DNA of 64,000 nucleotides from Oxalobacteraceae bacterium (GCA_947374865.1 CANCDR010000005.1:1-64000), one strand, 5' to 3'. Counted from the stretch's first letter, positions 6,297 through 15,965 are shown. Made by a program: numbers and translations. Notes: a model not told the origin generated them from the letters alone.

Positions 6297-9104
6297 ATGT
6301 TTGCTGCGCAATTAAGAATAAAAAAATCCGTCCTGGCAGTCGCTGCCACACTGGTGCCTTGCCTGGTAATGCCTTCGCTGGCCTTTGGCCAAAGCGCTGA
6401 CACCGCCAACGCAAAAATGGAACGGGTAGAAATTACCGGTTCATCGATCAAGCGCATTGAGGGTGAAACCGCGCTGCCGGTGCAAATTCTTAAGCGCGAA
6501 GATATCGAGCGCACCGGTGCATCGACGACCGAGGAGCTGGTCAAGCAATTGAGTTCACTGAGCAGCGCCGGCAGTTCAACGACGGTAGCCAATGCCTCCG
6601 GTTACGGCGGAGCGAATATCGCCACCGTATCGCTGCGCGGTCTGGGCGGCGCGCGCACACTGGTGCTGGTCAATGGACGCCGGGTATCGGTATATGGCGG
6701 TGGCTCAGCGGGTTCAGCGGGTTCTTCAGTCGATATCAACAGTATTCCTTTATCCGCCATCGAGCGCGTTGAAGTGCTCAAAGACGGCGCCTCTGCGGTA
6801 TACGGCAGCGATGCGATCGCCGGCGTGGTGAACTTTATTTTGCGTAAAGATTTCAAGGGCGTTGAAGTGACTGGCATGTATGGTCAGCCAAGCACCAGCC
6901 CGGGCAAAGACAAAAAAGCCTCACTCTTTGCCGGTTTCGGCAACTTGGGTGAAGATGGCTATAACGTCACCTTTGGCGCCAACGTGCAAAAGACCGAAGC
7001 CATTCTGGGTATCGATCGTCCGTACGCCAATCGTATCAGTGTCGAAAATCAGAATGAAGTACTGTCATCGATTACCTTCCCTGCCAACGTAACGGTTATC
7101 GGGGGTACACTGAAAAACCCAGCCCTGTCTAACTGCGGTCCGGTGTCGCAAGTATCGCCCTACTCAAGTACTCGCTGCAGCTTCGATAACAGCCCATTCG
7201 TATCGATTCAGCCAGCATCAGAAAAAATGAATCTGCTGTTGAACGGACGTCTGGCTTTATCTGGTCAGGCTGAAGCGTATTTTGAGAGCAGCTACACAGA
7301 AAACAAAATCACGTCGACCACCCAGCCAGTGCCGATCGCCTATAACTCGATCACGACTTCCACCAATCCTTACGTGCCTGCATTCAAGGCCTACGTAGCG
7401 CAGTACCCAGGACTGAGCAAGTACAACATCTCGCTTGGTAACGGCGGCTTCCTGCTGCCACCGACCAGCCCCTATTACCCAACGGCTTTTGCAGCCGCTA
7501 ACGGCGTAGCTGGTTTGCCTTTGTTGATGAATTACCGTGACATCGCCAACGGCGCGCGTAACACGCTCGACACGGCAAAAAATACCCGCTTCATGACTGG
7601 CGTACGTGGCACTTTCGCTGGCTGGGATCTCGATTCATCAGTTCTGTACAGCGAAAGCAAAGTGCAGGAAGATTTATTGAATGGCTATGGCCAATATTCG
7701 AAGATCATGCCGATCTTTAATAGCGGCGTGATCAATCCGTTTGGCGAGACGACCGACAAGGCCGCTCTTGCAGCAATTCAGGCGGGCGAATTCCGTGGCA
7801 CCAGCTTCTCGTCCAAAACCTCGACCACGTCGCTTGACTTCAAAGGTTCACGCGAATTGTTTGCGCTTTCAGCTGGCATGATCAATCTGGCCATGGGCGG
7901 CGAAATACGCAAAGAGAAATTCAACTACGATCCATCGGTCGCAATCCAGACAGGTGACATCGCTGGCTTGGGTGGTAATGCGTTCCCGGTAGCGGGCTCA
8001 CGCAACGTCGCTTCCGCTTATGCTGAAGTCAGTGTGCCATTGAAAAAGAAACTGGATGCCGATTTTGCGGTTCGTTACGATAACTACCAGGGCGTAGGCA
8101 GCACTGTGAATCCGAAAGCATCGGTTCGCTGGCAGCCAGCAGAAACCCTGCTGATACGTTCATCGATCGGCTCGGGATTCCGCGCGCCTTCTCTGACAGA
8201 CTTGTACACACCACAAGCCACGAGCGTGACGTCCAACGGCACACGTGACCCGATCCGCTGCCCGAACGTAGCGACTGGTGCGCCAGGCGATTGTAACTTC
8301 CAATTTACGACCATCACCGGTGGTAATCCAAACCTCAATCCAGAGACATCGGTGTCGTTCACCTTTGGTATCTTGCTTGAGCCAGTCAAGGATCTGTCGA
8401 TTGGTTTTGATGCCTTCCGCGTGAATCTGAAAAACGCCATCGTCACCGGCGGCTTAAGCTCGACTTACTTCTTGGCCAATGCAGATCGCGCCAAGCTGTT
8501 TTCGTCCTTCATCAATCGCGGCGCGCCAGATGGCAATGCCAGTGGCGTCGGTCCGATCATCAGCATCTTGCAGACCAACGCGAATCTGTTCAAAACTCAG
8601 CTCGCCGGTGTTGACGTCGATGCCAAGTATGGCATTCGTATGGCAGGCGGCGAGAAAGTCACGCTGCGCATGAGCGGCACGTTCATGGACAAATACGATG
8701 TGCAAGGTCCGGATGGCACTTACACAAGTTCACTGGATCAGGCTTTGAACGCCAGTGGCGGTGTCGTACTGCGTTGGAAGCACAATGCCAGCATCTCGTA
8801 TGACAAAGGTCCATTCAACGCCACCTTCGCGCAGAACTATCAGAAGTCCTACACCGACGTCGTAGGTAACAAGGCACCAGCAGGAACCGCTGTGCCAAAC
8901 GTCGATTCGTATCAGACCTATGATGCACAGCTGACTTACTCGGGTATCAAGTCAACCAAGCTGGCCTTCGGTGTTAAAAATCTGTTTGACCGCACGCCAC
9001 CTTACACAAACCTGACCTCTAACTTCCTTGGCGGTTACGATGTCAGCTACGGTGATCCACGCGGTCGTTTCATCTATGTCACAGGCACTTACAGCTATAA
9101 GTAA
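6297..9104 (+). CDS. TonB-dependent outer-membrane receptor (first copy)
   Basis: A 935-residue receptor. The ATG is preceded by AAAGGAA, and a signal peptide ends near residue 32 (PSLAFGQ). The mature N-terminus carries a TonB-box-like segment MERVEITGSSIKR. A plug domain follows (about 55-190; LVLVNGRRVSVYG, SIPLSAIERVEVLKDGASAVYGSDAIAGVVNFIL), then a large beta-barrel with a GSGFRAPSL strand and a C-terminal aromatic-rich strand. The family imports peptides, sugars, siderophores or vitamins with energy from TonB-ExbBD. Next door are a secreted M28 peptidase and two M13 peptidases, so uptake of peptide products is the best guess. A hairpin terminator follows. Confidence 0.93.
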   Translation: MFAAQLRIKKSVLAVAATLVPCLVMPSLAFGQSADTANAKMERVEITGSSIKRIEGETALPVQILKREDIERTGASTTEELVKQLSSLSSAGSSTTVANASGYGGANIATVSLRGLGGARTLVLVNGRRVSVYGGGSAGSAGSSVDINSIPLSAIERVEVLKDGASAVYGSDAIAGVVNFILRKDFKGVEVTGMYGQPSTSPGKDKKASLFAGFGNLGEDGYNVTFGANVQKTEAILGIDRPYANRISVENQNEVLSSITFPANVTVIGGTLKNPALSNCGPVSQVSPYSSTRCSFDNSPFVSIQPASEKMNLLLNGRLALSGQAEAYFESSYTENKITSTTQPVPIAYNSITTSTNPYVPAFKAYVAQYPGLSKYNISLGNGGFLLPPTSPYYPTAFAAANGVAGLPLLMNYRDIANGARNTLDTAKNTRFMTGVRGTFAGWDLDSSVLYSESKVQEDLLNGYGQYSKIMPIFNSGVINPFGETTDKAALAAIQAGEFRGTSFSSKTSTTSLDFKGSRELFALSAGMINLAMGGEIRKEKFNYDPSVAIQTGDIAGLGGNAFPVAGSRNVASAYAEVSVPLKKKLDADFAVRYDNYQGVGSTVNPKASVRWQPAETLLIRSSIGSGFRAPSLTDLYTPQATSVTSNGTRDPIRCPNVATGAPGDCNFQFTTITGGNPNLNPETSVSFTFGILLEPVKDLSIGFDAFRVNLKNAIVTGGLSSTYFLANADRAKLFSSFINRGAPDGNASGVGPIISILQTNANLFKTQLAGVDVDAKYGIRMAGGEKVTLRMSGTFMDKYDVQGPDGTYTSSLDQALNASGGVVLRWKHNASISYDKGPFNATFAQNYQKSYTDVVGNKAPAGTAVPNVDSYQTYDAQLTYSGIKSTKLAFGVKNLFDRTPPYTNLTSNFLGGYDVSYGDPRGRFIYVTGTYSYK

Positions 9105-9129
9105 GTAGCGCATGTGGTTTTAAAAAATC

Positions 9130-9167
9130 GCCCGGCAGATCTGGTATCTGCCGGGCTTTTTTCTTTT
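9130..9167 (+). terminator. Rho-independent terminator after the first TonB receptor
   Basis: An 11-base-pair perfect stem (GCCCGGCAGAT with ATCTGCCGGGC, loop CTGGT) at 9130-9156 is followed by TTTTTTCTTTT. Confidence 0.92.
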
Positions 9168-9196
9168 ATCGCCTCAATCAAACAAGGAAATAGTCG

Positions 9197-10573
9197 ATGT
9201 CATCCTCATTGCAATTAAAAGCCTTATTGGCCCTGACGCTGATTAGCGTAGGCAGTACGGCCGCCGCTACCGAACCTAACAGCACTGCCCACCAAGCGCA
9301 GATCGACAAGATCGTCAGCGAAATTTCGCCAGCCCGGATTCAGGCCACGATCGCCAAGCTGGTCGGTTTTGGTACTCGTCATACCTTGTCGGATACAGTC
9401 TCCGAGACGCGCGGCATTGGCGCTGCTCGGCGTTGGATCAAGAGCGAACTTGAACGTTGCGGTGCAGCTTCCGGCGGCCGTCTGCAAGTCGCATTTGACA
9501 CCTTTACCCAACCTGCCGGCCCGCGTTTGACGCAGCCTGCCGAACTCATGAATGTGGTCGCAACGCTGCCCGGCACACAAGCCGAATCGCGCGAACGCAT
9601 GTATGTCGTCAGCGGTCATTACGATTCGCGCAACAGCGATCCGATGGATGCCAAGGGACTTTCACCAGGCGCCAATGACGATGCCTCTGGCACGGCGGCC
9701 GTGATGGAAATGGCGTGCGTGATGGCGCGTTATTCATTTGATGCGACGCTGGTCTTTATGACCGTCGCCGGTGAAGAACAAGGCCTTTATGGGTCGACCC
9801 ATTGGGCTGAAATGGCCAAGCAAAAAAATCTTCAAATCGGTGGCATGTTCACCAACGACATCATCGGCAGCTCGCGTAACGATCAGGGCAAGATCGACAA
9901 TACCCAGGTCCGTCTGTTCGCCGAAGGTATTCCAAATTTAAAGGACATGCCGGATTATTTACGGGTCCTGTTGGCCACCGGCGGCGAGAATGATTCGCTG
10001 CCGCGTCAGTTAGCACGTCACGTCAAAGAAATTGGCGAACGCTACGTCCCGAACTTTAAGGTCAATGTCATTCAGCGTCACGATCGCTATCTGCGTGGCG
10101 GTGATCACAAACCCTTTCTCGAACGCGGCTACGCGGCCCTGCGCTTTACCGAACCAAACGAAGACTACAATCATCAGCACCAGGACATCCGCAAGGAAGG
10201 CAACTTACAGTACGGTGATCTGCTCGAGTTTGTTGACGCCGACTACGTCGCCCAAGTCACGCGCGTGAATGCCGCCGCCTTAGCCTCGCTGTCACTGGCG
10301 CCGGCCGCACCACAAAAAGTACAAGCAAAAATCGTCAAGCTCGACAATGATACAGAACTCGTATGGCAGGCCAATACCGAGCCCGATCTGGCGGGTTACC
10401 GTGTGGTCTGGCGTGAAACCACCGCCGCCCAATGGCAGGGTGGCGTGCTGGTCGGTAAGGTGACCGCCTATACCGTCAAGAACATGTCAAAAGATAATTA
10501 CTTTTTTGGCGTACAGGCGGTCGATGTGGATGGCAATACTAGTGTGGCGAGCTATCCTTCACCGGGCAGATGA
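9197..10573 (+). CDS. Secreted M28-family zinc aminopeptidase with C-terminal FnIII-like domain
   Basis: A 458-residue exported metallopeptidase. AAGGA precedes the ATG and a signal peptide ends near residue 24. The M28 zinc site is complete by eye: SGHYDS near 139-144, GANDDASG near 157-164, the catalytic GEEQGLYGS near 191-199, then NDIIGS and the distal GGDHKPF and HQHQD histidine regions near 303-328. The last 90 or so residues (PQKVQAKI to the end) resemble a fibronectin type III-like domain (PDLAGYRVVWR, YFFGVQAVDVDGN). It should release N-terminal amino acids from peptides outside the inner membrane. It lies 92 bases after the TonB receptor, behind that gene's terminator. Confidence 0.9.
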   Translation: MSSSLQLKALLALTLISVGSTAAATEPNSTAHQAQIDKIVSEISPARIQATIAKLVGFGTRHTLSDTVSETRGIGAARRWIKSELERCGAASGGRLQVAFDTFTQPAGPRLTQPAELMNVVATLPGTQAESRERMYVVSGHYDSRNSDPMDAKGLSPGANDDASGTAAVMEMACVMARYSFDATLVFMTVAGEEQGLYGSTHWAEMAKQKNLQIGGMFTNDIIGSSRNDQGKIDNTQVRLFAEGIPNLKDMPDYLRVLLATGGENDSLPRQLARHVKEIGERYVPNFKVNVIQRHDRYLRGGDHKPFLERGYAALRFTEPNEDYNHQHQDIRKEGNLQYGDLLEFVDADYVAQVTRVNAAALASLSLAPAAPQKVQAKIVKLDNDTELVWQANTEPDLAGYRVVWRETTAAQWQGGVLVGKVTAYTVKNMSKDNYFFGVQAVDVDGNTSVASYPSPGR

Positions 10574-10666
10574 GTTGTCGCCGGCGAGGAGGGGTTTTGT
10601 TGCTCAAATGCATGTTTTTCCTCGCCGACATGTAATTGCGGCTTAAATTGGTGAATAATAGAGGCT

Positions 10667-10694
10667 GTAGCAAGACAGCTTATTAACTTGCTAC
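10667..10694 (+). promoter_or_regulatory. Hairpin in the leader of the DUF3034 gene
   Basis: A perfect 8-base-pair inverted repeat (GTAGCAAG and CTTGCTAC, 12-base loop) sits 25 bases before the ATG at 10719 and is followed by ATTTTTATT. It could be a weak terminator/attenuator or simply a leader structure. The rest of the 10574-10718 gap holds a longer imperfect repeat (CGGCGAGGA pairing with TCCTCGCCG) just after the peptidase stop. Confidence 0.4.
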
Positions 10695-10718
10695 ATTTTT
10701 ATTAACCAGGGTTTGGAC

Positions 10719-11591
10719 ATGTTTTCACCATCTCGATGCTCACCTTTGCGCGCATTGCTGGCAGCTGGCCTGCTTGCCGGCGTTTGCACCAACGCATTGT
10801 CACAGGGATTTCGCCCTGACCTAGCCCGCCTTGGTGCAGGTGACGGCAACCTGTCGCCCTGGTCCTTGTTGTCTGCGCCAGTTAATCTTGATAGCGCCGT
10901 ACTCAATGCCCGCTATGCCAATGTATCGACGGCCGATTACGCGCTGGCCTCGGCCGACATGGCGGTCAGCTTTGCCAATCGCTTCGAATTCGTTTTATCC
11001 AATCGTGATTTGCGCGGCACCCTCGCCTCTTTCTCGCCGCTGCGACTGCAGCAAAACGTCGTCGGTCTGAAATTAAAAATGCTCAGCGATCAGCGGCTTG
11101 AGCAAAGCCCTTGGCTGCCACAAATATCTGCCGGCCTGATGTTACGTCGCGATAGTGGTGCCGGCAATACCTTCGGCCTGCTCAGTACCAAGCCCTATGA
11201 ACTGCGCGACGCGCGCAGTATCGACTTTAGCCTTTCCGCCAGCAAATCGTTCGGCCAACGCTTATTTTTAAACAGCACCCTGCGCGCAGGCCGAACTTCA
11301 CAGTTCGATACGCCGGGTCTGGGTGCCTACCTCAACGATCGCTATCAAACCAGCTTTGATGCATCGGCGGCTTTCCTGGTTAAACGCTCATTGGTCGTCG
11401 GTGCGGAGTATCGCAGTAAGCCAAATGCGCTGGGTGTGGATAATGAAAAAGCCTACCAGGATATTTTTGTCTCCTACTTCCCGACCAAGAACCTGTCACT
11501 CACGCTGGCCTATGCCTCGCTGGGTGACATTGCGGTGTTCAATCCTAAGCGTCAGCACGGCGCTTATATGTCGCTGCAATTAGGGTTTTAA
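10719..11591 (+). CDS. DUF3034 family outer-membrane-like protein
   Basis: A 290-residue protein of unknown function. ATG 10719 was preferred over an in-frame TTG at 10713 because CAGGG lies upstream and the signal peptide then starts with MFSPSRCSPLRALLAAGLLAG, cleaving near residue 28. Family traits seen are an N-terminal glycine/proline segment followed by alternating-hydrophobicity strands, including TADYALASADMAVSF, QQNVVGLKLKML and SPWLPQISAGLMLRR, and a C-terminal strand ending in phenylalanine (MSLQLGF). That pattern fits a small outer-membrane beta-barrel. Its position beside a TonB receptor and peptidase hints at an outer-membrane accessory role, but no function is established. Confidence 0.75.
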   Translation: MFSPSRCSPLRALLAAGLLAGVCTNALSQGFRPDLARLGAGDGNLSPWSLLSAPVNLDSAVLNARYANVSTADYALASADMAVSFANRFEFVLSNRDLRGTLASFSPLRLQQNVVGLKLKMLSDQRLEQSPWLPQISAGLMLRRDSGAGNTFGLLSTKPYELRDARSIDFSLSASKSFGQRLFLNSTLRAGRTSQFDTPGLGAYLNDRYQTSFDASAAFLVKRSLVVGAEYRSKPNALGVDNEKAYQDIFVSYFPTKNLSLTLAYASLGDIAVFNPKRQHGAYMSLQLGF

Positions 11592-11611
11592 AAACCTGCA
11601 TTGTTGGTCGT

Positions 11612-11641
11612 AAAAAAAGGACGCCGCAGCGTCCTTTTTTA
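11612..11641. terminator. Bidirectional hairpin terminator
   Basis: The stem GGACGC-CGCA-GCGTCC (11619-11634) is flanked by AAAAAAA on the left and TTTTTT on the right. It can stop transcription from the DUF3034 gene and from the convergent M13 peptidase gene, whose stop is at 11654. Confidence 0.88.
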
Positions 11642-11653
11642 TTTTGCAGACCC

Positions 11654-13678
11654 CTACCAGATGATGACCCGCTGTTCCGGCGCGACATACATTTTGTCGC
11701 CCGGCTTGATGTCAAAGGCGCGATAAAAATCTGCCTGATTGACCAGCGTGCCGAGGATACGGAATTCGGCTGGCGAATGGGGATCAGATTTGATCTGCAC
11801 GATCGTCTGCGCTTCCCGCATTTTGGAGCGCCATACCTGACCCCAGCCGATGTAGAGGCGCTGGTCTGCCGTCAAGCCATCCATCACCGGCGCGGGCTTG
11901 CCGCCCAAAGAGAGATGATAGGCTTTACGCGCCACGGCCAAGCCTGACGTGTCGGCGATGTTTTCACCCAGGGTGAGTTCACCGTTGACATGAAACCCGG
12001 GGACCGGACTATAGGCCTCAAACTGCTTGACCAGTGCGCCGGTCTTGGCGGCGAAACGCTGGTGATCTTCCTTAGTCCACCAGTCACGCAGATTACCCAA
12101 GCCATCATACTGACTCCCCTGGTCATCAAAGCCATGACTGATTTCGTGACCGATGACGGCACCGATGGCGCCATAATTTACGGCATCTTCGGCCTTGGGA
12201 TCAAAGAATGGCGGCTGCAATATCACCGCCGGGAAGACGATTTCGTTGAGCTCAGGATTGTAGTAGGCGTTGACGGTTTGCGGCGTCATCATCCATTCAT
12301 CGCGGTCCACCGGTTTGCCCAGTTTGCGCACATTGCGCTGATGTTCAAACGCGTTAGCGCGCATGACATTACCGATCAAATCATCGCGGCGAATTTGCAG
12401 GCCGCTGTAGTCGCGCCATTTTTTCGGATAGCCGATTTTTGGAGTGAAAGTCGCCAGCTTGGCCTGCGCTTCTTTTTTGGTCGCGGGTGTCATCCACTCA
12501 AGCGAATCGATGCCCTGCTTAAAGGCCAGCAGTAAATTGGCGACCAGCTTTTCCATCCGAATTTTGCTCTCGGCGGGGAAAAACTGTTCTACATACAGCT
12601 TACCCAGTGCTTCGCCGAGCGCACCGTTTTCGAGCCGCATGGCGCGCTGCCAGTCGGGCAGATTTTGTGGCACACCACGCAAGACCGTGCCGGTAAAAGC
12701 AAACCGCGCATCGACCCAGTCTTGTGACAAATACGGTGCGCCTGTGCTCAACAGCTGCCAGGTGAAGTAGGTTTTCCAGGTCGTCAACGGTGTGGCTGCA
12801 AGAATCGTATTCAAACCAGTCAGGTAGCTCGGTTGGCTAATGACCAGATATGGCACCTTGTTACCGATGCCGGTAGCACTCAGATACGACTTCCAGTCAT
12901 AGCCGGGCATGAGGGTATCGAGCTTACTCAGTTCGACTTGATTATAGGTCTTGACTGGATCGCGGTTCTCAACCTTGGTCCACTGCACGCGAGCTAATTC
13001 GGTCTCGAGTACGAGGATATCTTTGGCACTTTGCGCGGCATTTTTATCGCCCAGCTTGGTGAGCATGGTTTCGATATGGGCCTGGTATTTCAGCCGCACA
13101 TCCTTGAGCTTGGCATCGTCATCCTTGAGGTAGTAATCCCGGTCCGGCAGTCCGAGGCCACTTTGACCGATATCGGCGATGTACTTGGTGGCGTCCTTGG
13201 CATCCTGATGAATCTGCAGCTCGTAAGGTGCATTCACACCGATCTCGTTGAAATGCGCGATCAGGGCGGGAATTTGTTTTTTATCGTTCAACGCCGTGAT
13301 ACGCGTGAGTTCCTTTTGCAGCGCTTTGATGCCCAGCGTGGTGCGCAGTTTGTCGTCCATAAAGCTGGCATACAGATCACCGATTTTTTGTGCCTCGCTA
13401 CCGGCTTTGCCAGGATTTTTCGCCGCCGCCTCGACGATGCTGCGCAGCTGCGGCTGGGTCAGTTCGTGTAGGGCCTGGAATGCGCCCCAGCTTGATTTGT
13501 CAGCCGGGATCTCGGTCTTTTTGAGCCAGGTTCCGCTGATGTGCTGGTTAAAATCGTCCTGAATCCGAACGGTGGTATCAAATTGCGCGCGATCGATGCC
13601 GGTCGTGGCCTGCTGTGCTTGCACTGGATAAGCGCAGGCCAGCGTGAGGCTCACGGCCGTGATGAAATGGTGTTTCAC
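11654..13678 (-). CDS. M13-family zinc metallopeptidase (PepO/neprilysin-like), copy A
   Basis: A 674-residue exported endopeptidase with a signal peptide (cleavage after QAQQ near residue 22). The N-terminal Peptidase_M13_N domain starts near TVRIQDDFNQHISGTWLKK and the catalytic domain lies in the last 200 residues. Seen there are substrate-binding VNAYYNP, zinc site HEISH near 509-513 within a GHEISHGFDDQG context, and the third ligand in GENIAD near 570. The C-terminus PEQRVIIW is typical. M13 enzymes cleave oligopeptides N-terminal to hydrophobic residues. The gene follows a paralogue (copy B) by 50 bases on the same strand, so the pair arose by tandem duplication and is probably cotranscribed. 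Confidence 0.95.
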   Translation of the reverse strand: MKHHFITAVSLTLACAYPVQAQQATTGIDRAQFDTTVRIQDDFNQHISGTWLKKTEIPADKSSWGAFQALHELTQPQLRSIVEAAAKNPGKAGSEAQKIGDLYASFMDDKLRTTLGIKALQKELTRITALNDKKQIPALIAHFNEIGVNAPYELQIHQDAKDATKYIADIGQSGLGLPDRDYYLKDDDAKLKDVRLKYQAHIETMLTKLGDKNAAQSAKDILVLETELARVQWTKVENRDPVKTYNQVELSKLDTLMPGYDWKSYLSATGIGNKVPYLVISQPSYLTGLNTILAATPLTTWKTYFTWQLLSTGAPYLSQDWVDARFAFTGTVLRGVPQNLPDWQRAMRLENGALGEALGKLYVEQFFPAESKIRMEKLVANLLLAFKQGIDSLEWMTPATKKEAQAKLATFTPKIGYPKKWRDYSGLQIRRDDLIGNVMRANAFEHQRNVRKLGKPVDRDEWMMTPQTVNAYYNPELNEIVFPAVILQPPFFDPKAEDAVNYGAIGAVIGHEISHGFDDQGSQYDGLGNLRDWWTKEDHQRFAAKTGALVKQFEAYSPVPGFHVNGELTLGENIADTSGLAVARKAYHLSLGGKPAPVMDGLTADQRLYIGWGQVWRSKMREAQTIVQIKSDPHSPAEFRILGTLVNQADFYRAFDIKPGDKMYVAPEQRVIIW

Positions 13679-13728
13679 ATTGACTCCCTAAATGTATAAA
13701 TGAACGGCTGCTAAGTTAAAACAATGTC

Positions 13729-15771
13729 TTACCACATGATGACGCGTTGTTCCGGTGCCAGGTACATCTGGTCGCCCTGCTTGATGCCGAAGGCCGAATA
13801 AAATCCTGGCTGATTGAGCACGGTGCCGGAGGCGCGGAACTGGGCTGGCGTATGCGGATCGGTCTTGATCTGCACGATAGCGGCATCATCCCGTTGTTTG
13901 CCGCGCCATACCTGACCGAAGCCAAGATAAAAGCGCTGTTCGCCGGTGAAGTTATCGATCACTGGTGCTGGTGCGCCTTGCAGGGATTTTTGATACGCCT
14001 TGAAGGAAATCGCCAGGCCGGAATTATCACCAATGTTTTCACCCAGCGTCAGCTCGCCATTGACCTTGTAATTGGCTACCGGACTATAGGCGCCATACTG
14101 TCTGACCAGGTTGGCTGCACGGGCGCTGAAATTGGCGCGGTCTTCCTTGGTCCACCAGTCGCGCAGTGTGCCGCTGCCATCGTACTGACTACCTTGATCG
14201 TCGAAGCCATGACTGATCTCGTGGCCGATCACGGCGCCGATCGCACCGTAGTTGACCGCATCGTCAGCCTTCACGTTAAAGAATGGCGGCTGCAGAATCG
14301 CGGCAGGGAAGGTAATCGAATTACGCAGCGGGCTGTAGCTGGCATTCACGGTTTGCGGGGTCATGCTCCATTCATCGCGGTCGACCGGCTTGCCGAGTTT
14401 TTCGATCGCGCGTTGGTAAGCGAAGCTACGCGCAGCACGCACATTACCGACTAAATCATCGCGTTTTGTTTTGAGTGCGCTGTAATCACGCCATTTATCT
14501 GGATAGCCGATGTAGGGCTTGAAGGTGGCTAATTTAGCCTGTGCTTCTTTTTTGGTGTCGGCGCCCATCCAGTCGAGCGTCTCGATGCCTTCCCGAAAAG
14601 CGACCAGCAGATTATTCACCAATGCCAGCATGCGCGCCTTGTTCTCGGGCGGGAAATACTGTTCGACATAGAGCTTGCCGACCGCTTCGCCGAGCGCGTT
14701 ATCCGTCACCCGCACGGCCAGCTGCCATGGGAGTTCGTTTTTAGGCACGCCGCGCAAGGTCGTGCCGGTGAAAGCAAAGCGCTCATTGACGGCAGCGCTG
14801 GAAAGATAGGCGGCGTAACTTTCCAGTACCCGCCATTGGAAGTAACTACGCCAGATTTCCAGCGGCGTGCCGGCCACGACCTCGGCCATGCCGGTGAAGT
14901 AACTTGGCTGACGAACAATCAGAAACTCGCTTTTGCCGGCTAGTCCGGCGGCATTCAAATAAGCTGGCCAGTCAAAGCCGGGGGCGAGCGCATTGAGTTT
15001 GCTGATCTCTACCGGATTATAGGATTTGACGGCATTACGGCTCTCGACCCGCGTCCACTGCACCTGCGCCAGACTAGTTTCAAGATCAAGGATATCAGCG
15101 GCATGGGAGGCCGCGCTTTTATCGCCACTCATGGCCAGCATGCGCTCGATGTGCTTGAGGTATTTGGCGCGCGCATCTTTGAGCTTGGCGTCATCGTCCT
15201 TGAGGTAGTAATCTCGGTCCGGCAAGCCCAGACCGCTCTGGCTAACATACACGGCATAGGTATCGGTGCGCTTGGCATCCTGATAGACCGACAATGCAAA
15301 CGGCGTCTCGACGCCGGTGCGATTCAAATACGCAAACAGCGCCGGCAAATCTTTTTTATCCTTGATGGCTGCCACGCGCGCCAGATCGGCCTGCAGCGGT
15401 TTAAAGCCCAGCGCATTACGCGTTTTTTCATCCATGAAGCTGGCATACATGTCAGCGATTTTGCGTGCTTCGCTATCGGGCTTGCCGGGATTTTTGGTCG
15501 CCGCTTCGATTAAGCTGCGCACCTGCGTGAGCGCATTGTCGCGCAATTCGTAGAACACCCCCCAGCTTGATTTATCCTCGGGGATGACGGTCTTTTTCAT
15601 CCAATTACCGTTGGTGAATCCATAAAAATCATCTTGAATTCGCACCGTGGCATCCATGGCCGATAAGTCGATGCCGGATACCAGCGCGGGAGCAGATTGC
15701 TGGGCCAGAAGTGGCGTAGCGGTGAACGAGACGAGTGCTGCGCAGGCAGCAAGGCTGAACGATATTTTCAT
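13729..15771 (-). CDS. M13-family zinc metallopeptidase (PepO/neprilysin-like), copy B
   Basis: A 680-residue paralogue of the downstream M13 gene with the same layout: signal peptide (MKISFSLAACAALVSFTATP), M13_N domain from about residue 40, and a catalytic domain with HEISH near residue 514 and GENIGD as third-ligand motif. The substrate-binding motif is VNASYSP rather than VNAYYNP, so the tyrosine next to the alanine is lost. This may shift peptide preference relative to copy A. It ends PEQRVIMW. AAGGGG lies before the ATG. All zinc ligands are present, so both copies should be active. Confidence 0.95.
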   Translation of the reverse strand: MKISFSLAACAALVSFTATPLLAQQSAPALVSGIDLSAMDATVRIQDDFYGFTNGNWMKKTVIPEDKSSWGVFYELRDNALTQVRSLIEAATKNPGKPDSEARKIADMYASFMDEKTRNALGFKPLQADLARVAAIKDKKDLPALFAYLNRTGVETPFALSVYQDAKRTDTYAVYVSQSGLGLPDRDYYLKDDDAKLKDARAKYLKHIERMLAMSGDKSAASHAADILDLETSLAQVQWTRVESRNAVKSYNPVEISKLNALAPGFDWPAYLNAAGLAGKSEFLIVRQPSYFTGMAEVVAGTPLEIWRSYFQWRVLESYAAYLSSAAVNERFAFTGTTLRGVPKNELPWQLAVRVTDNALGEAVGKLYVEQYFPPENKARMLALVNNLLVAFREGIETLDWMGADTKKEAQAKLATFKPYIGYPDKWRDYSALKTKRDDLVGNVRAARSFAYQRAIEKLGKPVDRDEWSMTPQTVNASYSPLRNSITFPAAILQPPFFNVKADDAVNYGAIGAVIGHEISHGFDDQGSQYDGSGTLRDWWTKEDRANFSARAANLVRQYGAYSPVANYKVNGELTLGENIGDNSGLAISFKAYQKSLQGAPAPVIDNFTGEQRFYLGFGQVWRGKQRDDAAIVQIKTDPHTPAQFRASGTVLNQPGFYSAFGIKQGDQMYLAPEQRVIMW

Positions 15772-15820
15772 GGACGGTATCCCCTTTTTTTAGAAGCGTT
15801 TTATGTGCGTACTAAAAATG

Positions 15821-15826
15821 ATTATA
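15821..15826 (-). promoter_or_regulatory. Possible -10 element for the M13 peptidase pair
   Basis: A perfect TATAAT on the minus strand lies about 50 bases before the copy B start codon. It directly abuts a G-run and the 62-base palindrome, whose TCAAGA sits at 17 bases as a poor -35. A promoter here would partly be made of the repeat element. Confidence 0.35.
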
Positions 15827-15834
15827 CCCCCCCT

Positions 15835-15896
15835 GGGGTCAGGTCTTGACATGCCACATTTCTATAGCGGAATGTGGCATGTCAAGACCTGACCCC
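15835..15896. repeat. 62-base palindromic repeat element, copy 1
   Basis: A near-perfect inverted repeat whose left arm starts GGGGTCAGGTCTTGACATG and runs to about 15861; the right arm ends CATGTCAAGACCTGACCCC at 15896. The arms match over 26 bases around a short loop (CTATAGCG region). A second element with the same arms lies at 39860-39921. The form is that of a REP/REPIN-type palindrome. It lies 69 bases past the giant gene's stop codon. No run of T follows on either strand, so it is not a classical terminator. Confidence 0.95.
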
Positions 15897-15965
15897 ACTG
15901 GTTTTTGCGCTTGGTGGGGTAGGTTTGGGGGTGATTAATCCTTGGGTTGGTTGACCTCACAGGTT

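Noticed and set aside
10574-10625. Terminator after the M28 peptidase gene (CGGCGAGGA pairing with TCCTCGCCG)
   Set aside because: The loop is about 30 bases and no T-run follows the second arm, so it was not called as a terminator.
15835-15896. Palindrome as an intrinsic terminator of the giant gene
   Set aside because: The hairpin is strong but no T-run follows on the minus strand; what follows is a G-run and TATAAT. A pause or Rho-linked role remains possible.
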